Assembly (NCBI GenBank): GCA_028290385.1
Contig: JAQGJZ010000532.1
Location: 1-12,796 of the forward strand
Reading direction: 5' to 3'
DNA from: Enterovirga sp.
GTDB lineage: Bacteria; Pseudomonadota; Alphaproteobacteria; Rhizobiales; Beijerinckiaceae
Length of the DNA: 12,796 nucleotides
Shown here: piece after piece, positions 1 through 6,971 of the stretch
Numbering within the stretch: position 1 is the stretch's first letter
Layout of the letters: each line of letters begins with the position of its first letter
The notes under the pieces: model-generated
Database searches by the model: none
What the model was told of the DNA's origin: nothing
Seen by the model: the letters and a program-made list of their open reading frames with translations, nothing else
Position numbers and translations under genes: made by a program

Positions 1-93
1 GAGCGCATCTACGACCCCGCCACCCTGCGGCAGCGGTTCAAGCCGCGTTTCTGGTCGACCCTCGTGGCAGACCGGCTTATTCGCCGGGAATAG
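1..93 (+). CDS. 3' end of an unidentified gene (partial)
   Basis: An open frame runs from base 1 to a TAG at 91-93 and gives 30 C-terminal residues, ending in a basic stretch (VADRLIRRE). The aromatic and arginine-rich tail would suit a soluble or peripheral enzyme, but the fragment is too short for me to name a family. It overlaps the 3' end of the convergent ABC exporter by 17 bases, so there is no room for a separate terminator. Real coding is likely because the frame is open from the window edge and the region would otherwise be empty; the identity is unknown. Confidence 0.5.
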   Translation, partial: ERIYDPATLRQRFKPRFWSTLVADRLIRRE

Positions 94-1942
94 CCAGGAC
101 CTCGCCCCCGAGCTGCAGCCGCTGCAGCCGGGCATAGATGCCGCTGCCGGACCGGAGCGCGCCATGCGTGCCGGTTTCCACGACGCGGCCAGCATCCATG
201 ACGACGATCAGATCCGCTTCGCGAATGGTCGAGAGCCGGTGTGCGATGACGAGGGTCGTGCGGCCCTCCATCAGGCGCTTCAGCGCGGTCTGCACCTGCA
301 GTTCCGCTTCCGCGTCGAGCGCGCTCGTCGGCTCGTCCAGAAGCAGGATGGGCGCGTTCCTCAGAAACGCCCGCGCGAGCGAGACGCGCTGGCGCTCGCC
401 GCCCGACAGCCCCACGCCGCCGGGGCCGACGCGGGTGTCGTAGCCCTCGGGCAGCGCCATGATGAAGTCATGCGCGGCGGCGGCCTGGGCTGCCGCAATG
501 ATCTCGTCCTCGCTTGCGCCGGCCCGGCCGAAGCGGATATTGGCGCGCAGCGTGTCGTCGAACAGCACGATCTCTTGGCTCACCACGGCCACCGAGGCAC
601 GCAGGCTCTCCAGCGTGACGTCCCGGAGGTCCTGCCCATCGATCAGCACGCGGCCGGCGGTGGGGTCGTAAAGCCGCGGAACGAGCGACAGCACCGTCGA
701 TTTTCCCGACCCCGAGCGGCCGACGAGCGCTGTCGTTCGTCCCGCCGGGACCTCGATTGAGATCCCTTCGACCGCGGCCTGGCCCTCGCGGTAGGCGAAG
801 CTGACATTCTCGAAGCGGATCGCGCCGCCCGTGATTGCGAGCGGCTTCGCGTTCGGGCGGTTCCGGATCTCGGGCTGCTCGTCGAGAATGCCGAAGTAGC
901 GCTTCAGCGCGGACGCTGCCTCCTGCAGGATGGCGTTCAGGTTGCCGAGCGCGCGCACGGGCTGGGCGGCCATGATCAGGGCGGTGATGAAGCCCGCGAA
1001 GTCGCCCACGGTCGAGCGCCCGTCCAGAATGCGCCAGCCGATGAACGACAGAACGAGGGCGACCGCGACCCCACCAGCCACCTCCAGCAGGGGGTCGAGC
1101 CGGGCCCGCATATTGGCCGCCTTCATCTTCAGGCGGCGGATGTCCTCGAAGGTCTGGCGTGTGCGCGCTTTCAGGTAGCCCTCGAGACCGAAGGTCTTGG
1201 CGATCCGGGCGCCGGCGAGGCTTTCGGACACGAGCCCGGCCATGCGACCGATCTGCTCTTGGCTGGAGGTCGCGTTCCGCCGCAGCTTCTTGCCGATTCG
1301 GGCAACCGGGCGGGCGAAGAACGGCGCGGCGATCCCCGCGATCAGGGTGAGGAGCGGGTCGATCGCGATCATCGCGATGACCAGCGCCGTGACCGTCGCG
1401 GCCTCGCGCAGTGCCACGGTCGAGAGACGCGTCAGCGCGTCACGAATGTAGTGGAAATCGGCCGTGAAACGCTGCGTCAGGGACGCTGCGCTCTCGCGCC
1501 CGAGCTGGGCGAGGTCGGCGTCGATCAGATGCGCGTAGAGCGCCGACTGCATGTCCGCCTCGACGCGCGTGACCACGCGGTTCGTCAGCACGGTCATGGC
1601 GTAGAGGGCAAAGCCCTTCACGGCGGTGACCAGGACGACAAGCACGGGCGCCAGCACGATGGCCTGCTGCCGGTCCACGACGAAGCGGCGCACGATCAGG
1701 TTGATCTTGATCGGGGCCCCGGTGCCGGAGCGATTCGTGAACGCCTCGAAGGCGGCCTTGATCAGCACGGGATAGAGTCCCGTCGCACAGGCGATCACGA
1801 TCACGAGGGCCAGCACGAGCGCCAGCGAGCCGCGATGCGGGCTCAGCCACTCGCGCCAGAGGCGGAGCACCAGCGCGCGCGTGTCCCCGTCGGGCAGGGC
1901 CTCTGCCGTCTGCCCGTCGCCATGTCGCCGTTTTAGCCTCAC
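77..1942 (-). CDS. MsbA-like ABC transporter, fused permease and ATPase
   Basis: This is a 621-residue half-transporter with an N-terminal membrane domain (about residues 35-335, roughly six hydrophobic segments) and a C-terminal nucleotide-binding domain (about 375-610). The ATPase is intact: Walker A GRSGSGKST (408-416), Q-loop Gln456, signature LSGGE (512-516), Walker B ILLLDEP (532-538) and H-loop His568. It should work as a homodimer in the inner membrane, flipping or exporting a hydrophobic substrate. The closest well-known family is MsbA (lipid A-core flippase), but other lipid, glucan or drug exporters share this layout and no neighbouring lipid A gene is visible to confirm it. The start is GTG at 1940-1942. 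No clear Shine-Dalgarno sequence precedes it, so the N-terminus is uncertain. The gene is divergent from the formyltransferase gene, with about 96 bases between the two starts. Confidence 0.9.
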   Translation of the reverse strand: MRLKRRHGDGQTAEALPDGDTRALVLRLWREWLSPHRGSLALVLALVIVIACATGLYPVLIKAAFEAFTNRSGTGAPIKINLIVRRFVVDRQQAIVLAPVLVVLVTAVKGFALYAMTVLTNRVVTRVEADMQSALYAHLIDADLAQLGRESAASLTQRFTADFHYIRDALTRLSTVALREAATVTALVIAMIAIDPLLTLIAGIAAPFFARPVARIGKKLRRNATSSQEQIGRMAGLVSESLAGARIAKTFGLEGYLKARTRQTFEDIRRLKMKAANMRARLDPLLEVAGGVAVALVLSFIGWRILDGRSTVGDFAGFITALIMAAQPVRALGNLNAILQEAASALKRYFGILDEQPEIRNRPNAKPLAITGGAIRFENVSFAYREGQAAVEGISIEVPAGRTTALVGRSGSGKSTVLSLVPRLYDPTAGRVLIDGQDLRDVTLESLRASVAVVSQEIVLFDDTLRANIRFGRAGASEDEIIAAAQAAAAHDFIMALPEGYDTRVGPGGVGLSGGERQRVSLARAFLRNAPILLLDEPTSALDAEAELQVQTALKRLMEGRTTLVIAHRLSTIREADLIVVMDAGRVVETGTHGALRSGSGIYARLQRLQLGGEVLAIPGE

Positions 1943-2038
1943 CGCGGGGGGATACTATCGGCGGCACCGGTGCGCAAATTGCCTCGGCGTCGCGTCTGCA
2001 GATTTGCAATGCAGAGGGAAAGGGTTATCGGCGGCCCC

Positions 2039-2635
2039 ATGAAGATCGCACTTGTCGGAACGCGCTGGTTCGGCGCGGAGGTGTTTCGCTTGCTTCGGGA
2101 GGCCGGCCACGACGTGGTCGTGACCGCGACCAACGGCGAGGACACCCTGGCCAAGGCGGCCCGCGCAGCCGGCGTCCCGCTCGTGACGGCCGAGGAGCCC
2201 CGACGCGTCGTCGGCGAGGACATCCCGGCCGACGAGGTGGACGCGATCATCGCGGCCCACACGCATGCCTTCGTGACGGCGGATGCGCGCAAGAAGGCGC
2301 GGATCGCTTCGATCGGCTACCACCCGTCGCTGCTGCCGCGCCACCGCGGCATGGCCGCGGTCGAGTGGACGATCAAGGAGCGGGACCCGATCGCTGGCGG
2401 CAGCATCTACCATCTGTCCGGCGGCATGGATGCCGGGGCGCTCGCGGCCCAGGATTGGTGCTTCGTCTACCCCGAGGACGATGCCCGCACGCTGTGGCAG
2501 CGTGCGCTCGCGCCCATGGGGCTGCGCCTTCTGATGAAGGTCGTGCACGACATGGAAACGCGCGGCTATGCGGATTCCTGGGAGCAGGATTCGAAGGCGG
2601 TCACGCTGGCGCCGCCGATCAGCGAGGCCGTGTGA
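2039..2635 (+). CDS. Short formyltransferase-family protein (N-terminal domain only)
   Basis: The product is 198 residues. It matches the catalytic domain of the formyltransferases (PurN/Fmt fold): an N-terminal Rossmann-like strand (MKIALVGTRWFG), the signature HPSLLPRHRG (95-104) and the conserved Asp131 in GGMDAGAL. In PurN and Fmt the catalytic triad is Asn-x-His and a downstream Asp. Here His95 and Asp131 are kept with canonical spacing, but the Asn position is Gly93 (GYHPSLLP). The C-terminal tRNA-binding domain of Fmt (about 310 residues in all) is absent, so this is unlikely to be the housekeeping methionyl-tRNA formyltransferase. It may transfer formyl from 10-formyl-THF to another amine, or have lost that activity. 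I chose ATG 2039 because it starts exactly at the family's first strand; a purine-rich GAGGGAAAGGG lies at 2014-2024, rather far upstream. An in-frame ATG at 2009 is possible. Confidence 0.85.
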   Translation: MKIALVGTRWFGAEVFRLLREAGHDVVVTATNGEDTLAKAARAAGVPLVTAEEPRRVVGEDIPADEVDAIIAAHTHAFVTADARKKARIASIGYHPSLLPRHRGMAAVEWTIKERDPIAGGSIYHLSGGMDAGALAAQDWCFVYPEDDARTLWQRALAPMGLRLLMKVVHDMETRGYADSWEQDSKAVTLAPPISEAV

Positions 2636-2661
2636 CCGGTCGTCCCTGAGCGAAGCGCCGC

Positions 2662-2686
2662 GGAGCAACCTGCCGCGTCCCGCGTT
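2662..2686 (+). promoter_or_regulatory. EcfG-like general stress promoter
   Basis: GGAGC at 2662-2666, 16 bases, then CGTT at 2683-2686. The EcfG/PhyR general-stress consensus in alphaproteobacteria is GGAAC-N16/17-CGTT, so there is one mismatch. Transcription would start near 2693, giving a leader of about 24 bases to the GTG of the next gene with its ribosome site inside it. Placement is good, but a motif this short can occur by chance. Confidence 0.4.
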
Positions 2687-2716
2687 GTCCCTCGCACACA
2701 GCCAGGGAGAACCGAA

Positions 2717-3037
2717 GTGGCGAATGCCAGCAAGACGCATATGGGTCCGGCCACCCAGGGCAAGGGCTCAGGCACGGGGGCGATGACGGAACTTCCCGAG
2801 GGGATCCTCGAGGAAAACATGGTTCTCTCGAACCGGGACAAGAAGCAGCACAGCAGCGAGCGTGGCCTCGACAGCAAGACGATCCAGACCGAGCAGTACC
2901 ACGACCACGCCGGCAATCGCCGCAACTTCGACGAGACCCTCGGCGGCCCGGCGATCGGAAATGCCAGCGGCCTCGCGATGCCGATGTCGGACGATTCCGG
3001 CGAGCGAAGCAGCCTGAAGTCGCAAGCCGGCGAGTAG
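2717..3037 (+). CDS. Small hydrophilic, probably disordered protein, unknown function
   Basis: This 106-residue protein is rich in Gly, Ser, Asn, Asp, Glu and Lys. It has no Cys, no Trp and one Tyr, and no hydrophobic stretch long enough for a membrane helix or signal peptide, so it should be cytoplasmic and largely unstructured. I recognise no domain. The start is GTG at 2717, set by AGGGAGA (2704-2710) six bases upstream. An EcfG-like promoter sits just before it, which would fit the small hydrophilic proteins often found in the alphaproteobacterial general stress regulon; that link is inference. The gene ends three bases from the 3' end of the convergent recF, so the two messages must overlap or terminate inside each other. 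Confidence 0.7.
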   Translation: MANASKTHMGPATQGKGSGTGAMTELPEGILEENMVLSNRDKKQHSSERGLDSKTIQTEQYHDHAGNRRNFDETLGGPAIGNASGLAMPMSDDSGERSSLKSQAGE

Positions 3038-3040
3038 CGC

Positions 3041-4189
3041 CTAAACGGCCGCGGGCACGACCTGTCCGGGGCTGACCTGGAACAGGTCGGCCCGCGTGCC
3101 GAGATCCGAAAAGAGCGCCGGGTCGGCTCCGGTCATCCAGACCTGGCTGCCGAGCGCTGCGAGCGCGTCGTACAGCGCGGCGCGGCGCCGCGGATCGAGA
3201 TGGGCCGCGACCTCGTCCAGCAGCACGAGGGGCGCGATGCCGCTCATCGCCTGCACCAGCCGTGCATGGGCGAGCACCAATCCCAGCAGAAGGGCCTTCT
3301 GCTCGCCGGTCGAGCAGGTCTCGGCCGGGAGGTCCTTCGGGCCGTGCCGCACGGCAAGGTCCGTCGCCTGCGGCCCAACCAGCGTGCGGCCGGCGGCGGC
3401 GTCGCGGCCCCGGTTGTCGCGCAGGATCTGCCGGTACCGATCCTCCGCGTCGACGGCCGGCAGGGTCGCGATCAATGTGTCGAGTTCGCCGGCGAGCAAC
3501 AGCCGGGCGAAGGGAAACGGCGAGCTATCATCGCGGGTAGCCAGGAGCTGTGCATCGAGCCGCTCCACCGTTTCGCGCCGGGCGGACGCGACCGCGATCG
3601 CGAGTTCGGCGAGCTCCCGTTCGACCGCGTCCAGCCAGGCCTGGTCGGCGTAGCCATCCTCCAACAGGCGGTTGCGCGAGCGCAGCGCACGGTCGAGCGC
3701 GTTCACGCGCGCCCCGTGGCGGGCGTCGGTGGCGAGGACCAGCCTGTCCAGAAAGCGGCGCCGATCGCCGGCCGGCCCGCGAAACAGCCCGTCCAGATCG
3801 GGCGTCAGCCAGACGACGCGCAGGTATTCGTCGAAGGCCGCGCTCGAGGCTGCGTCGGCGCCGTCGATCCGGCAGCGGCGCACGGCCCGGCCCGCCTCGC
3901 CCGGCTCCATCCCGACGCCGAGCCGGTGCTCGCCCGCGGGCGTATCAAGCGTGATCGAGACCGCGAACCGCGCCGAACCGGTGCGGGCCATCTCGGACAG
4001 GTCCGCCCGGCGCAGGCCCCGCCCGGCTGCGAACAGCGACAGCGCCTCGACGAGGTTGGTCTTGCCCGCGCCGTTTTCACCCACCAGCGCCACGAGCCCG
4101 CGCGAGACCGGAAGGTCGAGCGCCGGGTAGCTGCGGAAATCCTGAAGAACGAGGCGGGTGACGCGGGGCGTTCGGCTCGCTGCCGTCAC
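3041..4189 (-). CDS. recF: DNA replication and repair protein RecF
   Basis: A 382-residue SMC-like ATPase that, with RecO and RecR, loads RecA at single-strand gaps. Walker A GENGAGKTN (37-45), the RecF-typical GPAGDRRRFLDRL (138-150), the ABC-type signature CSTGEQKALL (292-301) and Walker B LVLLDEV (321-327) are all present. The length fits the family (about 360-390). The start is GTG at 4187-4189, overlapping the TGA of dnaN as GTGA, so translation is probably coupled to dnaN and no separate ribosome site is needed. dnaN-recF adjacency is classic for bacteria; here dnaA and gyrB are not next to them within the window. The gene ends three bases from the convergent hydrophilic-protein gene. 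Confidence 0.97.
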   Translation of the reverse strand: MTAASRTPRVTRLVLQDFRSYPALDLPVSRGLVALVGENGAGKTNLVEALSLFAAGRGLRRADLSEMARTGSARFAVSITLDTPAGEHRLGVGMEPGEAGRAVRRCRIDGADAASSAAFDEYLRVVWLTPDLDGLFRGPAGDRRRFLDRLVLATDARHGARVNALDRALRSRNRLLEDGYADQAWLDAVERELAELAIAVASARRETVERLDAQLLATRDDSSPFPFARLLLAGELDTLIATLPAVDAEDRYRQILRDNRGRDAAAGRTLVGPQATDLAVRHGPKDLPAETCSTGEQKALLLGLVLAHARLVQAMSGIAPLVLLDEVAAHLDPRRRAALYDALAALGSQVWMTGADPALFSDLGTRADLFQVSPGQVVPAAV

Positions 4190-5319
4190 ACCCGCATCGG
4201 CATCAGGACATAAAGGGTCGGGGCGCCCTCGCGGTCCTGGATCACGGTCGGCGAGCCGGGGTCGGCGAGCTTGAACAGGGCCGTGTCGCCGTCGAGCTGC
4301 CCGGTGATGTCGAGCAGGTAGCGCGCATTGAAGCCGACATCGAGCGGCGCGGCGTCGTAATCGACGTCGAGCTCCTCGACCGCGTTGCCCGAATCCGGGT
4401 TGTTCACCGACAGGGTCATGCGGCCCTCGGTGAGGGCGAGCTTCACGGCGCGGCCGCGCTCGGACGAGATCGTCGACACGCGATCGACCGCCCGGGCGAA
4501 ATCGCCCCGTTCCACGGTCAGCAGCTTGTCGTTCCCGGTCGGGATCACGCGCTGGTAATCCGGGAAGGTGCCGTCGATCAGCTTGGAGGTGAGCACGACG
4601 CCGCCGTTGCCTTCGCCCCCGAAGGTGAGGCGGATCTTGGCGGGGGAGAGTTCGACCCGGACGTCCTCGGCCGCGTCGTCGATCAGCTTCTGGATCTCGG
4701 CCACCGCCTTGCGGGGCACGATCACGCCGGGCATGCCGACGGCACCGGCGGGGGCGGGCAGCTCGATGCGGGCGAGGCGGTGCCCGTCCGTCGCGACGGC
4801 GCGCAGCATCGGCCCGTCCTCGCCATCCACCGCGTGGAGGTAGATGCCGTTGAGGTAGTAGCGGGTCTCCTCCGTGGAGATCGCGAACTGGGTCTTCTCG
4901 ATCAGCCGCTTCAGGTCGGCGGCGGCGATCGGGAACGAGGTCGGCATCTCGCCGGCCGCGATGTCCGGGAAGTCACCTTCCGCGAGCGCCTGCAGCATGA
5001 AGCGCGAGCGGCCGGAGCGGAGCTGCATCTGGCCGGTATCGCCCGTCATCTCGAGCGAGACCTGGGCGCCGTCGGGCAGCTTGCGGACGATGTCGTAGAT
5101 GACGTGCGCCGGCACGGTCGTGGCGCCGGCCTGGCTGACGTCGGCCGCCACCTCCTCGGTGACCTCCATGTCGAGGTCGGTCGCCTTGAGCCGAAGCCCG
5201 CCATCGCCGGCCCGCAGGAGGACGTTGGACAGGATCGGGATCGTGTTCCGCCGTTCGACCACGCGATGCACGTGGCCGAGCGCCTTGAGGAGCGCAGCCC
5301 GCTCGACTGTAACCTTCAT
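4186..5319 (-). CDS. dnaN: DNA polymerase III beta subunit (sliding clamp)
   Basis: The 377-residue product forms the ring-shaped homodimer that tethers DNA polymerase III to DNA and serves as docking site for many replication and repair proteins. The three repeated clamp domains are evident in sequence: the domain 1 start MKVTVERAALLKAL, ATDGHRLA (176-183), GTFPDYQRVIP (250-260) and the C-terminal YVLMPMRV, which lines the partner-binding pocket. The length is normal for alphaproteobacteria (about 372-377). ATG at 5317-5319 is the only sensible start; no strong Shine-Dalgarno is visible before it. The 184-base gap to asd holds a hairpin but no convincing promoter. The gene overlaps recF downstream. 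Confidence 0.98.
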   Translation of the reverse strand: MKVTVERAALLKALGHVHRVVERRNTIPILSNVLLRAGDGGLRLKATDLDMEVTEEVAADVSQAGATTVPAHVIYDIVRKLPDGAQVSLEMTGDTGQMQLRSGRSRFMLQALAEGDFPDIAAGEMPTSFPIAAADLKRLIEKTQFAISTEETRYYLNGIYLHAVDGEDGPMLRAVATDGHRLARIELPAPAGAVGMPGVIVPRKAVAEIQKLIDDAAEDVRVELSPAKIRLTFGGEGNGGVVLTSKLIDGTFPDYQRVIPTGNDKLLTVERGDFARAVDRVSTISSERGRAVKLALTEGRMTLSVNNPDSGNAVEELDVDYDAAPLDVGFNARYLLDITGQLDGDTALFKLADPGSPTVIQDREGAPTLYVLMPMRV

Positions 5320-5407
5320 GGCTGTGGTGCCCGTGACTAGAAAACCGGCGCGCGTTCCGGCGCTTCTCGATACGCTCCTCGACGAGGAGGGGCCGGAACA
5401 TTGGCGA

Positions 5408-5435
5408 AGCCCGCCCCCGAAGGCAAGGGCGGGCT
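5408..5435 (-). terminator. Hairpin between asd and dnaN, possible asd terminator
   Basis: A perfect 9-bp inverted repeat (AGCCCGCCC at 5408-5416, GGGCGGGCT at 5427-5435) encloses a 10-base loop. It lies about 70 bases after the asd stop and about 90 bases before dnaN. There is no T-run on either side, so it may be a weak or Rho-assisted terminator, an mRNA-stabilising stem, or part of the dnaN leader. Confidence 0.35.
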
Positions 5436-5478
5436 CGGTTGCGGACAGTCCGGCGGGCCGGCCTTGACGGCGCGGCGA

Positions 5479-5509
5479 GCCCGCCGGTCAGGCCGCCCGC
5501 CGGTCAGGC
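5479..5509. repeat. 15-bp tandem repeat across the asd stop codon
   Basis: GCCCGCCGGTCAGGC occurs at 5479-5493 and again at 5495-5509, separated by one base. The second copy contains the asd stop (TCA at 5504-5506 on this strand), so the repeat looks like a local duplication of the asd 3' end. The first copy carries a second TGA in another frame just beyond the gene. Confidence 0.8.
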
Positions 5510-6538
5510 GGCCCGCTTGCGGTCGCCGACGAGGCCGCGGTTGATCAGCGCCTCGGCGATCTGCACCGCGTTCAGCGCGGCGCCCTTGCGCAGGTTGTCC
5601 GACACGCACCAGAACGCGATGCCGTTGTCGACCGTCGGGTCGGTGCGCAGGCGCGAAATGAAGACCGCGTCCTCGCCCGCGCTCTCGTGCGGCGTCATGT
5701 AGCCGCCGGGCTCGCGCTTGTCGTCGATCAGGATGCCCGGGGCGGCGCGCAGGATCTCGCGCGCCTCCTCGGCCGAGATCGGGCGCTCGAACTCGACGTT
5801 CACGCTTTCCGAATGGCCGACGAAGACCGGCACGCGCACGCAGGTGGCGACCAGCTTGATCTTCGGATCGAGGATCTTCTTGGTCTCGACCACCATCTTC
5901 CACTCTTCCTTCGTGAAGCCGTCCTCCATGAAGACGTCGATCTGCGGGATGAGGTTGAAGGCGATGCGCTTCGGGAACTTCTTCCTCTCCATCTGGCCGA
6001 GCGAGTAGACGGTCTTGGTCTGGTTGAAGAGCTCGTCCATGCCCTCCTTCCCGGCGCCGGAGACGGATTGGTAGGTCGACACGACGACCCGCGTGATCGT
6101 CGCGGCGTCGTGCAGCGGCTTCAGGGCGACGACGAGCTGCGCGGTCGAGCAGTTCGGGTTGGCGATGATGTTCTTCTTGGTGAAGCCGCGGACCGCATCC
6201 GCGTTCACCTCCGGCACCACCAGCGGCACGTCCGGGTCGGTGCGCCAGGCGGAGGAATTGTCGATCACGATCGCGCCCTGCTGGCCGATCTTCGGGGACC
6301 AGGTCTTCGACACCTCGCCGCCGGCCGACATCAGGCAGATATCGATGTCGGAAAAGTCGTAATCCTCCAGCGCCTTGCACTTGAGGGTCCGGTCGCCGAA
6401 CGAGACCTCCTGCCCGATGGAGCGGCGGGACGCGATCGCGACGACCTCGTCGGCCGGAAAGGCGCGCTCATCGAGAATGTTCAGCATCTCGCGACCGACA
6501 TTGCCTGTCGCGCCGACCACGGCGACCTTGAAGCCCAT
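5504..6538 (-). CDS. asd: Aspartate-semialdehyde dehydrogenase
   Basis: A 344-residue cytoplasmic NADP-dependent enzyme that reduces L-aspartyl-4-phosphate to aspartate semialdehyde. This is the branch point for lysine and diaminopimelate, threonine, methionine and isoleucine. The N-terminal Rossmann motif GATGNVG (9-15), the catalytic cysteine in NPNCSTAQL (Cys130) and the active-site His242 in VPVFVGHSESV are present, and the length is typical. The start is ATG at 6536-6538, with a strong CAGGAGA (6544-6550) five bases upstream. The 5' leader of about 170 bases carries several hairpins, one terminator-like, suggesting control before translation. A 15-bp tandem repeat spans the stop codon. 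Confidence 0.98.
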   Translation of the reverse strand: MGFKVAVVGATGNVGREMLNILDERAFPADEVVAIASRRSIGQEVSFGDRTLKCKALEDYDFSDIDICLMSAGGEVSKTWSPKIGQQGAIVIDNSSAWRTDPDVPLVVPEVNADAVRGFTKKNIIANPNCSTAQLVVALKPLHDAATITRVVVSTYQSVSGAGKEGMDELFNQTKTVYSLGQMERKKFPKRIAFNLIPQIDVFMEDGFTKEEWKMVVETKKILDPKIKLVATCVRVPVFVGHSESVNVEFERPISAEEAREILRAAPGILIDDKREPGGYMTPHESAGEDAVFISRLRTDPTVDNGIAFWCVSDNLRKGAALNAVQIAEALINRGLVGDRKRAA

Positions 6539-6560
6539 TTGTGTCTCCTGGATATCCGGC

Positions 6561-6577
6561 CCGCCATTCCGAGGCGG
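6561..6577 (-). other. Small hairpin just before the asd ribosome site
   Basis: CCGCC (6561-6565) pairs with GGCGG (6573-6577) around a 7-base loop. It lies between the terminator-like stem and the CAGGAGA site of asd. It is short and may be incidental, but it could take part in alternative folding of the leader. Confidence 0.3.
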
Positions 6578-6581
6578 TGCG

Positions 6582-6603
6582 ATAAAATCCCGCTCGGGCG
6601 GGA
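6582..6603 (-). terminator. Terminator-like hairpin in the asd leader (possible attenuator)
   Basis: Read on the minus strand: TCCCGC, loop CCGA, GCGGGA, then TTTTAT. This is the form of an intrinsic terminator: a 6-bp GC stem (6588-6603), a tetraloop and a short T-run. It sits 44 bases before the asd start and after a promoter-like box, so it would stop transcription before asd unless bypassed. It could serve attenuation or end a separate short RNA. Confidence 0.5.
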
Positions 6604-6619
6604 CGGCAGATGGCGAGTG

Positions 6620-6691
6620 TCAGCGAATCCGCGTTTTCGGCGGCGCTTTCACCGGTTTCGGCGACATCGTCAGGGGTCGCATCGGAGCCAT
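6620..6691 (-). CDS. Possible leader peptide upstream of asd
   Basis: A 23-codon ORF (ATG at 6689-6691, TGA at 6620-6622) lies in the asd leader and ends 16 bases before the terminator-like stem. Nine of its 23 residues are Lys, Thr, Met or Ile, all end products of the pathway that Asd feeds: Lys at 12, 15 and 19; Thr at 8 and 20; Met at 1, 4 and 9; Ile at 22. The residues are scattered, not in a run as in classic leaders such as thrL. The nearest ribosome-site-like GAGG is only two bases from the ATG, which is poor. This is a hypothesis, not a firm gene. Confidence 0.25.
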   Translation of the reverse strand: MAPMRPLTMSPKPVKAPPKTRIR

Positions 6692-6712
6692 GGCCTCGCG
6701 GGTCTCGCCCGC
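6661..6712 (-). other. Two hairpins in the asd leader
   Basis: One stem is GCGGG (6698-6702) with CCCGC (6708-6712), loop of five. The second is GCGAC (6661-6665) with GTCGC (6676-6680), loop of ten. With the terminator-like stem downstream, the leader has three or four possible stems in about 150 bases, as expected of a structured 5' leader or a small RNA. I could not match it to a known riboswitch class. Confidence 0.4.
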
Positions 6713-6720
6713 TCCCGTGT

Positions 6721-6750
6721 GAGCAACATGTAGGGGGCGCAAAAGTCAAG
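6721..6750 (-). promoter_or_regulatory. Candidate promoter of the asd leader
   Basis: On the minus strand CTTGACT (6744-6750) matches the -35 box of alphaproteobacterial housekeeping promoters (CTTGAC). A -10 at the usual 17-base spacing would be TTGCTC (6721-6726), which is a poor match; the more AT-rich TACATG is too close (11 bases). Transcription would begin near 6713 and give a leader of about 175 bases before asd. Confidence 0.35.
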
Positions 6751-6907
6751 AAAAAGGTGGGGCGGATCGACGCCGCTCAAGGGCGAGAGCCGGCCCCCGG
6801 AGGGTCCGGTGCGGGCTGGATCCGGGCTTCCGCGCCACCGCCCACGCGCATGCCGCCCCGGCCCGGGGTCTGGTGTCTTGGTGGTTCAAAGAACAAGCGA
6901 GGGGCGT

Positions 6908-6959
6908 GGGACGCCGAAACGCTCGATCATTTTTTGTTTGGAGAGCCTTTCGGCGTCCC
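6908..6959. repeat. Strong 12-bp inverted repeat
   Basis: GGGACGCCGAAA (6908-6919) is exactly complementary to TTTCGGCGTCCC (6948-6959). After one mismatched pair the stem continues with GCTC (6921-6924) and GAGC (6943-6946), leaving an AT-rich 18-base loop containing six T's. It is the longest stem in this gene-poor stretch. It could be part of an extragenic palindromic element, a small RNA, or a remnant of a miniature element. Confidence 0.6.
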
Positions 6960-6971
6960 CGCGATGCATCT

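Noticed and set aside
1956..2035. 10-bp direct repeat TATCGGCGGC at 1956-1965 and 2026-2035 between the divergent genes
   Set aside because: It is short, GC-rich and lacks other operator features; probably chance.
1970..2038. 23-codon N-terminal extension of the formyltransferase-like gene
   Set aside because: The family fold starts at MKIALVG (ATG 2039); the extension is basic and unlike the family, though ATG 2009 cannot be fully excluded.
3200..4213. 337-codon open frame on the + strand opposite recF
   Set aside because: It mirrors recF, which has all its motifs; the frame stays open because of GC-rich codon bias and its product is low-complexity His/Arg/Gln-rich sequence.
5687..6733. 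348-codon open frame on the + strand opposite asd
   Set aside because: Shadow of asd; the composition is atypical and has no recognisable motif.
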